Shown piece after piece: positions 1-5,481 of a stretch of DNA of 21,722 nucleotides (position 1 is the stretch's first letter; each line of letters begins with the position of its first letter). Source of the DNA: CAZPLZ01 sp964587525 (lineage in GTDB: Bacteria > Oederibacteriota > CAKKQC01); NCBI GenBank assembly GCA_964587525.1, contig CAZPLZ010000034.1, forward strand, positions 1 to 21,722. The letters run 5' to 3'. Below the pieces are notes generated by a model, which was not told the DNA's origin, did no database searches, and saw only the letters and a program-made list of their open reading frames with translations. Position numbers and translations under genes: made by a program.

Positions 1-81
1 CAAGAGCGCTAGATCCCGCCGGTCTTTCAAGACGCCGATCAAGACGACCGGCTCCCTTGCCCCCTTTCGTCTGTCAGCCAT
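1..81 (-). CDS. Partial gene, N-terminus of an uncharacterised protein
   Basis: An open minus-strand frame starts at an ATG at 81 and runs off the left edge, giving 27 codons. The translation begins MADRRKGAREPVVLIGV and continues LKDRRDLALL. A basic start followed by a hydrophobic beta-strand and a charged helix is a plausible start of a folded domain, and the other frames here have stops. I see no strong ribosome binding site. I do not recognise the family with certainty, so no function is given. It would be divergent from the sulfatase remnant that follows. Confidence 0.4.
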   Translation of the reverse strand, partial: MADRRKGAREPVVLIGVLKDRRDLALL

Positions 82-218
82 CAGGGTTCAGCTTATCAGG
101 GATTCAACCAAGTCCTGACTATTGAATGGAAAACTTGTGAGGACGAGGCGAGCAATGTCGTATGATCTTAAGACATCACCTCATGACGCGACAAATTAAC
201 AGTATCACCTGCCTGCTC

Positions 219-425
219 AGCACCGGGCTGCTGTGGGAGCACATCGGCAACCGCGCCATCCGGCAGGGCAACTGGAAATTGGTTTCCGCCCGTGGCGGCC
301 CGTGGGAACTGTACAACATGAAAAACGACCGCAGTGAGCTGAATGACCTTGCAGCCAAACACCCTACGAAGGTCAAAAAACTCCTTGCCAAATACAACGC
401 CTGGGCCAAGCAGGTCGGCACACGC
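219..425 (+). pseudogene. Remnant of an arylsulfatase C-terminus
   Basis: About 65 codons in one frame read like the extreme C-terminal part of a secreted arylsulfatase: LLWEHIGNRAIRQGNWKLV, then PWELYNMKNDRSELNDLAAK, then a helix ending YNAWAKQVG. In the sulfatase family this segment follows the catalytic alpha/beta domain and recurs as 'WEHEGNRAIRxGxWKLV...WELYDMExDRTELxDLA'. Everything before it is missing: no CxPSR motif, metal ligands or signal peptide lie upstream in any frame. The frame stays open beyond the homologous part but runs into the unrelated promoter and antitoxin downstream. It is almost certainly a non-functional remnant left by a deletion or rearrangement. The call rests on remembered family patterns. 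Confidence 0.75.
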
Positions 426-462
426 GGAGCAAGAAAAAATTGCGAAAGTGACGACTGCGGAC

Positions 463-491
463 TTGACGAAAGGGACACTTATATGTACACT
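463..491 (+). promoter_or_regulatory. Sigma70-type promoter of the phd/yefM-relE operon
   Basis: TTGACG (463-468) and TACACT (486-491) are separated by exactly 17 bp and lie just upstream of the antitoxin's ribosome binding site. The -10 hexamer overlaps the first TGTACA palindrome, so a repressor bound there would block RNA polymerase. The boxes are read directly; activity is inferred. Confidence 0.6.
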
Positions 492-501
492 AAGATGTAC
501 A
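484..501 (+). promoter_or_regulatory. Paired TGTACA operator, likely autoregulatory
   Basis: Two perfect TGTACA palindromes sit at 484-489 and 496-501 with centres 12 bp apart, overlapping the -10 box and abutting the Shine-Dalgarno AGGAGG (501-506). In E. coli yefM-yoeB, the antitoxin and the toxin complex repress their operon through two palindromes with this hexamer core and this 12-bp centre spacing. The Phd/YefM-type product encoded directly downstream makes the same role very likely here. Confidence 0.65.
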
Positions 502-511
502 GGAGGGACGT

Positions 512-784
512 ATGGCTCAAAAGTCGTTGTCTATCACGCAGGCGCGGAGGGATATCACCGGCCTTCCAGGAAGGTTCGCGAACGATCCATCTCCCGTTGA
601 GATTACAAAGCGCGGCAAGCCCGTCATGGCGGTTCTTCCGTGGGACGTCTACGAAAGTATGGTTGAAACCCTGGACATCATGCGGGATCCGGAACTGGTC
701 GCTCAAATCCGGAAGAGCCTGGAACAGCTGGCCAAAGGGCGAACGGTTTCCCTGGAATCCATCAAGAAGGAATTTAGTTTCTGA
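512..784 (+). CDS. Type II antitoxin, Phd/YefM family
   Basis: This 90-residue protein fits the Phd/YefM antitoxin fold. The N-terminal half (about residues 6-55) holds the DNA-binding part: SITQARRDITGL, then VEITKRGKPVMAVLPWDVYE, the usual 'I T+ G+PVA VL' strand and following helix. The C-terminal 35 residues are charged and helical, as expected for the toxin-wrapping tail. The ATG at 512 is chosen because AGGAGG lies 5 nt before it. It forms an operon with the RelE-type toxin, whose frame begins at the antitoxin stop. It should neutralise the toxin and, through the two TGTACA sites upstream, repress its own promoter. Family call is firm; partner specificity is inferred from adjacency. Confidence 0.92.
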   Translation: MAQKSLSITQARRDITGLPGRFANDPSPVEITKRGKPVMAVLPWDVYESMVETLDIMRDPELVAQIRKSLEQLAKGRTVSLESIKKEFSF

Positions 785-1101
785 AATATGAGATTGAATT
801 TACCTTGCTGGCAAAAGAGATGTTTGCTGACCTGCATGATCGCTCAATCCAGCGGAAAATTATCAAGACTGCCGAGGAGCTCAGGAATGAACCGGAAAAG
901 CAGGGCAAGCCATTGTATGGGGAATTTGAGGGGCTGCGTCGTGTCCGGTTTTCCAGATATCGCATTATTTACCGGGCTGACCCTCAAGCTGCCAAGGCCA
1001 CCATCCTCGCTCTGGGTCTCCGGAAGGCCGGTTCGCGAACCGATCTTTATGCGATGGCGGCCAAGCTCGCTAAAGTGGGGGTTCTGTTGCCAAGAGAGTA
1101 G
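781..1101 (+). CDS. RelE/ParE-superfamily toxin (probable mRNA interferase)
   Basis: The protein has the RelE-type layout: an N-terminal strand, two helices, then KPLYGEFEGLRRVRFSRYR and IIYRAD, the usual core strands carrying basic residues. RelE-type toxins cut mRNA in the ribosome; a ParE-like gyrase target cannot be excluded. The start is uncertain. A TTG at 805 gives 98 residues but removes the first beta strand. In frame upstream, KYEIEFTLLAKEMF matches typical RelE beginnings, and the only codon that could start it is CTG at 781, which overlaps the antitoxin stop (CTGA, where ATGA is usual). I therefore extend to 781 (106 residues), with translation coupled to the antitoxin. Confidence 0.85.
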   Translation: MKYEIEFTLLAKEMFADLHDRSIQRKIIKTAEELRNEPEKQGKPLYGEFEGLRRVRFSRYRIIYRADPQAAKATILALGLRKAGSRTDLYAMAAKLAKVGVLLPRE

Positions 1102-1111
1102 TCTTCTCTAG

Positions 1112-1837
1112 ATGAGTCGTTGTACGGTATCGCTCGTGTTGAAGGGGAAACGGGTGGTCGTGACCGGCGTCAGCCGTGGGGTGGGATTTGAAATCACCAA
1201 GTTGTTCCTGGCTGAGGGCGCCGAAGTGCTGGGAATCGCACGCCACAAGGCCAATCTGGCGAAAGCCAACAAGACCCTCTCGTCATTTGGGAAAGCTTAT
1301 TCATCCCTGCTGGCCGATGTGGCCAAACCAGCTTCCGCGTTAAAAATTAAAAAAGCCGTTCAACAACGCTGGAAAGCACTGGACTTGTTGATCAACAACG
1401 CGGGGATCAACCCGGGCCATCCATCCTTCGTGGACGAATCGGCGACCGCCCTGGAAGATACGCTCCAAATCAACGTGTTGGCACCGCATCGTCTGATCCG
1501 CGCGTTGCTGCCACTCTTGAAGAAGGGTCGCCACCCCAGGGTGATCAACGTCTCTTCCGGTGCCGGCAGCTTTCACAGTGTCTCACAGAGCAATGACATG
1601 GCCTCCTACCGGCTCTCCAAGTTCACCCTCAACGGCCTGACCATGCTGTTTGCCACCCACCTCACCGGCCAGGTGTCCGTGGTCGCCATGGATCCAGGAT
1701 GGGTCAAGACCGACATGGGAGGCCCGCATGCGCCGGATGATCCAACCCTCTCTGCGAAACGCGCTCTGGCCATCGCCCTCTTGCCCGCCGAGATCACGGG
1801 CAAGTATCTTGTCGGCGACCAGATCAAAGGCTGGTAA
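1112..1837 (+). CDS. Short-chain dehydrogenase/reductase (SDR)
   Basis: A classical SDR of 241 residues, the usual length for the family. The Rossmann glycine motif is TGVSRGVG (18-25), the NNAG motif is at 95-98, the structural Asn is in LQINVLAP (about 121), and the catalytic Ser (148/149, VINVSSGAG) and YRLSK (Tyr166-Lys170) are all present. An NAD(P)-dependent oxidoreductase is therefore expected to be active; the substrate cannot be told. DPGWVKTDMGG near residue 195 is the usual post-catalytic loop. ATG 1112 has only a weak purine run before it. GTG 1136 or TTG 1139 would begin just before LKGKRVVVTG and fit the family start better. It stands 10 nt after the toxin gene with no evident functional link. 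Confidence 0.9.
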   Translation: MSRCTVSLVLKGKRVVVTGVSRGVGFEITKLFLAEGAEVLGIARHKANLAKANKTLSSFGKAYSSLLADVAKPASALKIKKAVQQRWKALDLLINNAGINPGHPSFVDESATALEDTLQINVLAPHRLIRALLPLLKKGRHPRVINVSSGAGSFHSVSQSNDMASYRLSKFTLNGLTMLFATHLTGQVSVVAMDPGWVKTDMGGPHAPDDPTLSAKRALAIALLPAEITGKYLVGDQIKGW

Positions 1838-1938
1838 GAAAGGAACGCCCAACGCGCTAGAGACCTTTAAGCGAATGCGGGGTGCCGAATTCCAGCTTCC
1901 GCTTGGTTTGATCAGCGTTTCTAAGATAAGGTAGGAGG

Positions 1939-2253
1939 ATGCGACGGAATCGACTTGCTGTGCCCAAGAAGAAACTCGCTGAGTTTTGCAGGCGTCACTA
2001 CATTAGGAGGTTCTCACTTTTCGGTTCCATCCTTAGCACTAATTTCCACTCACGAAGCGATATTGATGTCCTCGTGGAATTCCAAAAAGGGTGCACGCCA
2101 GGCTATTTCGAAATCGCTGACATGGAAATGAAACTGGCAAGGCTGATGAGGGCTGGCAAACGGAAAGTCGATATGCGAACCCCAGAGGAACTCAGTAAGT
2201 ATTTTCGAGCCGACGTATTGAAACGTGCCGACGTCCAATATGTACATCGATGA
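1939..2253 (+). CDS. mntA: MntA-type nucleotidyltransferase antitoxin
   Basis: A minimal nucleotidyltransferase of 104 residues. SLFGSILS...SRSDIDVLVEF supplies the GS-x10-DxD signature (Gly29-Ser30, Asp41, Asp43), and KRKVDM supplies the third acidic residue (Asp78). MntA proteins silence the adjacent HEPN toxin HepT by transferring AMP to its active-site tyrosine, and all catalytic residues for that are here. The gene overlaps hepT by 14 nt. AGGAGG abuts the ATG directly, so the useful Shine-Dalgarno is probably the slightly earlier AAGGT. GTG 1960 is a less likely start because it would shorten the N-terminal helix. Confidence 0.92.
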   Translation: MRRNRLAVPKKKLAEFCRRHYIRRFSLFGSILSTNFHSRSDIDVLVEFQKGCTPGYFEIADMEMKLARLMRAGKRKVDMRTPEELSKYFRADVLKRADVQYVHR

Positions 2254-2572
2254 CCGCACTCGATTGCTCCACATGCTTGAGGCTGCGCAGGAAGCCCTTC
2301 TCTTTGTCAGGGGAAGGTCAAAGAAAGACCTGGCTACTGATCGACAGTTTGCACTTTCACTGGTCAAAGAACTCGAAATCTTAGGAGAAGCGGCGTCTAA
2401 AATCTCAGGCAGAACGCGGAAGGCCCACGCGGGGATCCCCTGGATGAAGATTGTCTCGATGCGCAACCGGCTGATTCATGCCTACCACGACATTAATAAC
2501 GAAATTGTATGGTCAACTGTAAAGCGGAGCCTTCCTCCGCTGATTAGACGGTTGCAAGCTGCCCTGAAGTGA
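2240..2572 (+). CDS. hepT: HepT HEPN-domain ribonuclease toxin (DUF86)
   Basis: An all-helical HEPN protein of about 110 residues. It carries the diagnostic Rx4HxY active site, RNRLIHAY (Arg75, His80, Tyr82 from this start), in its usual late position, plus the conserved LVKELEILGEAASKIS helix. HepT proteins are RNA-cleaving toxins, and the motif tyrosine is AMPylated by MntA to switch them off. ATG 2240 begins MYIDDRTRLLHMLEAA, the family's normal start; a GTG at 2225 would add five residues. It overlaps mntA, giving coupled translation. The pair is a complete toxin-antitoxin module with no obvious damage. Confidence 0.92.
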   Translation: MYIDDRTRLLHMLEAAQEALLFVRGRSKKDLATDRQFALSLVKELEILGEAASKISGRTRKAHAGIPWMKIVSMRNRLIHAYHDINNEIVWSTVKRSLPPLIRRLQAALK

Positions 2573-2787
2573 AACATGATGGGGTGGGAGTAATTGTGCA
2601 TCGATATTCTTCAACTCCTACTTTCCTTCTTCCTGTTTTCTTGAAAGATTTTGTACCTTTCGGATTCATACCACCCTCGGCGAGGGCTTCACCAAGTCCG
2701 CGAGCCTCGCGTCACCATGCAGCGAGTGCTTTGGCTGCCGCTCTCTTCTGGCCGAGTTCGACAATATAGAGCACTCCGCATCTTATA
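2573..2787. other. Gene-free gap between convergent hepT and a membrane-protein gene
   Basis: This 215-bp stretch holds no convincing gene. On the minus strand one frame reads VLYIVELGQKRAAAKALAAW, then a TGA, then more basic, Ala-rich sequence. It looks faintly coding but is broken, so it may be a decayed gene end. A small perfect hairpin, CCCTC-GGC-GAGGG (2674-2686), lacks a T tract, so I do not call it a terminator. Confidence 0.25.
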
Positions 2788-3387
2788 CTATGAGCGTCCA
2801 CCTTCACTCGAATACTTTCGCCCGTACCTTCGTATAGTTGCGATTGATACTAAAATAAAAATTGCCCCATAAATATTAAACACGCTGGTAAACCAAAGCA
2901 ACGCCATCAACGTTATAGCGAACACCACAAATATTTTTCCAGTCCTAGCGTTTGCAAAGCGATTGAAGATACCGGCGTAAAAGGAAAATGAACACAGCAA
3001 GGTAAACGAAAGAGCCCTCAACCATACTTCCCACATAGAATCGTGCCCGATTACCCAGCCTGACTCATCGGACGCCTCCGCCAAAACCAACAGAACGAAA
3101 ATAGCTACGTGCCCTGCTATCACATAGAAAAAGCTTCTAGCTAGAATTGCGCCAAGAGATTCATTTCCTGGAAGCACCTGTATTGGAATATTGAACGGAT
3201 AAGCACCATTTTTAAGGAATTCTAGGTCACCTACACCCCCACCAATAATTGCGCTGATAATGACTGCAAACACCGCCATTACAAGTCCACCCAGAATAAT
3301 GAAGATAGAATCCGGCAGACGGTGCCAAACCCACGCGCATACAACTAGCAAGGCGATATATCCAATAATCTTAGTGGTACGAATCAT
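2788..3387 (-). CDS. Uncharacterised multi-pass membrane protein
   Basis: This 199-residue protein has five or six hydrophobic segments, at about residues 7-22, 28-52, 82-104, 122-142 and 152-186 (the last long enough for one or two passes). A soluble loop of about 30 residues lies between the second and third. There is no signal peptide separate from the first helix, and I recognise no family or catalytic motif. The tail is basic (IRRYGRKYSSEGGRS), which by the positive-inside rule suggests a cytoplasmic C-terminus. It is the last gene of a minus-strand cassette that is clearly AT-richer than its surroundings, about 49 nt after the hidden end of the frameshifted gene upstream. Only location and cassette membership can be stated. 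Confidence 0.7.
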   Translation of the reverse strand: MIRTTKIIGYIALLVVCAWVWHRLPDSIFIILGGLVMAVFAVIISAIIGGGVGDLEFLKNGAYPFNIPIQVLPGNESLGAILARSFFYVIAGHVAIFVLLVLAEASDESGWVIGHDSMWEVWLRALSFTLLCSFSFYAGIFNRFANARTGKIFVVFAITLMALLWFTSVFNIYGAIFILVSIATIRRYGRKYSSEGGRS

Positions 3388-3422
3388 CGTCGATTTATCG
3401 CTGGAGAGAATGAATATCTCAA

Positions 3423-3683
3423 CTACCGCTCACTCGCTATCTGTGTTCTAGTGTCTTCACAACAAAAATAGCGTATATGAAGGCCATCGCAGCACCCAGA
3501 TCTATGACTTGCCAGATTTCTCGTGACAAATGTGTAGTAAGCAAAATCAACGGTGAAAAACTTCAGGGGCCCGTGAACAGTAATATATTCCCCGGCCCTC
3601 AGTCCGCGTCGGCCTAACTCAATGGCCCACCCCAGCCAGGACTCCCGATCTTCGCCTTCGCTATCTTCATAGAGTTCTGCCAT
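3423..3683 (-). pseudogene. Small protein gene, apparently frameshifted, with a hidden C-terminal membrane helix
   Basis: The frame from ATG 3683 gives 86 residues. The first half looks real: acidic start MAELYEDSEGEDRESW, then LGWAIELGRRGLRAGEY and a hydrophobic FFTVDFAYYTF. The second half turns into cysteine- and arginine-rich sequence typical of a wrong frame. In a neighbouring minus-strand frame, open from about 3560 and stopping at TAG 3437-3439, the DNA encodes THLSREIWQVIDLGAAM followed by AFIYAIFVVKTLEHR, a clean membrane helix with a charged end. A one-base shift near 3525-3545 would join the halves into an approximately 80-residue protein with one C-terminal transmembrane helix. 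This may be a true mutation, programmed frameshifting or a sequencing error. Function unknown. Confidence 0.5.
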
Positions 3684-3709
3684 ATTTCACCTTTTTCTTC
3701 CACCAAACG

Positions 3710-4423
3710 TCATAATGGACGGCACAGAAACTCACACAGCTTCATTCCCAAATCGGTTAAACGACATGTCTGTCCCCAATGGGCGATGCTTCCATCTGAT
3801 AGTCGTTGACCGATGAGATGAAGATTGATCAACTGGTCTTCATGAACCTCGATGAGTGAAGTCGAGCCATGCCCCATCCTTTTCGCCATGATTTCCAGCC
3901 ATTTCTTTGCATTAATTTTGTGCTCTTCCACCTTAAGCAACTTTTGCGTTTCCTCTGAATTTGCGATTTCATACGCAGCCTTGAGAATCAAAATCTGAGC
4001 TCCAGTAAGTTTTCTGACAATCTGAACTAACTGGTGCGCCAGAATCCGATCTCTTTCATCACTACTACTAAGAGCCGCCCGAAGGAAAATTAGCCTCATG
4101 GCTTTCAATCGATCTTCATCTGGGAGATCTGCATCTATGCTTTGCAGTATCTCCATCAACGTTGACTGATTTGACACATCCTCAAGAAAATCTTCCTTAA
4201 TCCTTCCCTCATTCATGTAGGCATTAATCTCACGCCCCAATTGTCGAAACCCGTTTCTTGCGAATACCCCCTGGAGAACTCGAAAGCCGGATCCTACCCA
4301 AGCTTTACGGTCCGTTGACACTGCCCCTGTCGCAAACTGTGCAAGCTTCTTCGGGTCTCGAAGAATCTTTACAAGATCCTTAGGCGTCTCAACCTTTGCT
4401 TGTCTATTCTTTCGTGTCGCCAT
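3710..4423 (-). CDS. Uncharacterised soluble alpha-helical protein, possible winged helix at the end
   Basis: A 237-residue, mostly helical, charged protein with no signal peptide or membrane segment. It has a basic N-terminus (MATRKNRQAKVETPKD), a middle block with GREINAYMNEGRIKEDFLED and DADLPDEDRLKAMRLIFLRA, and LTGAQILILKAAYEI. It ends with CRLTDLGMKLCEFL, which resembles the last helix-turn of winged-helix proteins ('LTxLGxxLxxF'). Similar middle blocks occur, as I recall them, in uncharacterised proteins of mobile and defence neighbourhoods; that is memory, not a search. GAGG lies 4 nt before the ATG. It heads an AT-rich three-gene minus-strand cassette, with the next gene 26 nt downstream. 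No enzyme motif is visible, so I assign no function. Confidence 0.75.
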   Translation of the reverse strand: MATRKNRQAKVETPKDLVKILRDPKKLAQFATGAVSTDRKAWVGSGFRVLQGVFARNGFRQLGREINAYMNEGRIKEDFLEDVSNQSTLMEILQSIDADLPDEDRLKAMRLIFLRAALSSSDERDRILAHQLVQIVRKLTGAQILILKAAYEIANSEETQKLLKVEEHKINAKKWLEIMAKRMGHGSTSLIEVHEDQLINLHLIGQRLSDGSIAHWGQTCRLTDLGMKLCEFLCRPL

Positions 4424-4795
4424 GAAGCCTCATCTCACCCCTAGTCGGCATCCTCAATATCGCATACAAACACACCCACCACGACGCGATCGGGGCGGAC
4501 GTGCCATTTCACGTCAATTTCTCAGTTGTGGCCTCTGGCATGAGTTCAGCGCCGCGGCCACTCCGGAGATCACCGCGAATCAACCGCAGTGACTTTCACG
4601 TGTCGAGTCTGATCATTTGCAGTGACGCGGATGGTGTGAGGAACACCAAAAGTAGCAGGTACTCCATGCCCTAACGCGCCATCCCATTCCACCTCATATT
4701 CCCCTGGCTGAACGGTCTTCGGCTCCACAAGTTTCACATGACATGAAACACCAGGGGGCCGAGAAAATCCGGTGACGGACTGCTCGAACATAATC
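4424..4795. other. Intergenic stretch with decayed coding traces
   Basis: No intact gene is convincing in these 372 bp. On the minus strand an open frame (about 4570-4812) overlaps the end of endonuclease III and reads VKLVEPKTVQPGEYEVEWDG, then a strand-rich tail ending RHVKVTAVDSR. This resembles an immunoglobulin-like beta domain, but its start lies inside the neighbouring gene. Further on, a separate minus-strand frame reads VKWHVRPDRVVVGVFVCDIE and stops at a TAG near 4440, just before the cassette start. Both look like pieces of a decayed gene. The cassette promoter should lie here, but I cannot pick convincing boxes. Confidence 0.3.
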
Positions 4796-5473
4796 CTACC
4801 GGCTCTGCACAACGCCCCGTCGGGGGCAGAGGGGCCTTAAGGCGCAGCGAGAGCACCACGGGGAGACAGGCTGGCAGATGCGCTTGCCGTAGGTCACCAG
4901 CCAGCCGTTGACGGGAATCCAAAGCCGGCGCGGCAAGATTTCGCGAAGGGCGTATTCGGTTTCCTCTGGCGTTTTGGTCCTGACCAGACCCAACCGATTG
5001 GAAAGACGGTGAACGTGCGTGTCCACACAGATCGCGGGCTGGTTGAATGCCAGTCCCAGCACCAGGTTAGCGGTTTTCCTGCCGACCCCGTCCAGCTTGA
5101 GCAGCGCCTCCTCGTTCGCGGGCACCAGGCCGCGGTGTTCATTCAAGAGCGCGCGACAGATGTGAAGAATCTGGCGGGATTTTACACGGTAAAAACCAGC
5201 AGGGTAGATCGCCCGTGCGATCCGGCGCGCGGGCAGCCTGAGCATGGCCTTGGGCGTGCGGGCCAGCCGGTAGAGCCGGCGTGAAGCTCCCTCCGTCACC
5301 TCGTCCTTCGTCCTCAGACTGATGACGCAGGAGATCAGGATCCTGAACGGATCGCGGGTCTTCTTTCGTTCCTTACTGAGCGCTGGCTCTTCCCAGCGTC
5401 GCACCTCGGTGGAGAGGATGCGTATCGCACGGGCCAGCTTGCGCGGCGTCCAGCCGCCGGAAATGCGCCTCAA
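4796..5473 (-). CDS. nth: Endonuclease III, DNA N-glycosylase/AP lyase
   Basis: This 225-residue protein is a complete member of the endonuclease III (HhH-GPD) family. The helix-hairpin-helix is LLKLDGVGRKTANLVLGLA with catalytic Lys133. The catalytic Asp is in CVDTHVHRLSNRLGLV (Asp151). The iron-sulfur site is C-x6-C-x2-C-x5-C at Cys200, 207, 210 and 216. The enzyme removes oxidised pyrimidines from DNA and nicks the resulting abasic site. The start is a TTG at 5473, 8 nt after the stop of the CehA-like gene, with no clear Shine-Dalgarno; GTG 5410 is a fallback but would cut into the first helix. Its tight position at the end of a unit led by extracellular-glycan genes is unusual. Confidence 0.94.
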   Translation of the reverse strand: MRRISGGWTPRKLARAIRILSTEVRRWEEPALSKERKKTRDPFRILISCVISLRTKDEVTEGASRRLYRLARTPKAMLRLPARRIARAIYPAGFYRVKSRQILHICRALLNEHRGLVPANEEALLKLDGVGRKTANLVLGLAFNQPAICVDTHVHRLSNRLGLVRTKTPEETEYALREILPRRLWIPVNGWLVTYGKRICQPVSPWCSRCALRPLCPRRGVVQSR

Positions 5474-5481
5474 TCTACTGG

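Noticed and set aside
2674..2686. Hairpin CCCTC-GGC-GAGGG between convergent genes as a terminator
   Set aside because: The stem is only 5 bp and neither strand has a T tract after it.
4570..4812. 80-codon minus-strand frame as an independent gene
   Set aside because: Its start lies inside nth, there is no ribosome binding site, and only the beta-domain-like middle looks coding. I treat it as a possible remnant.
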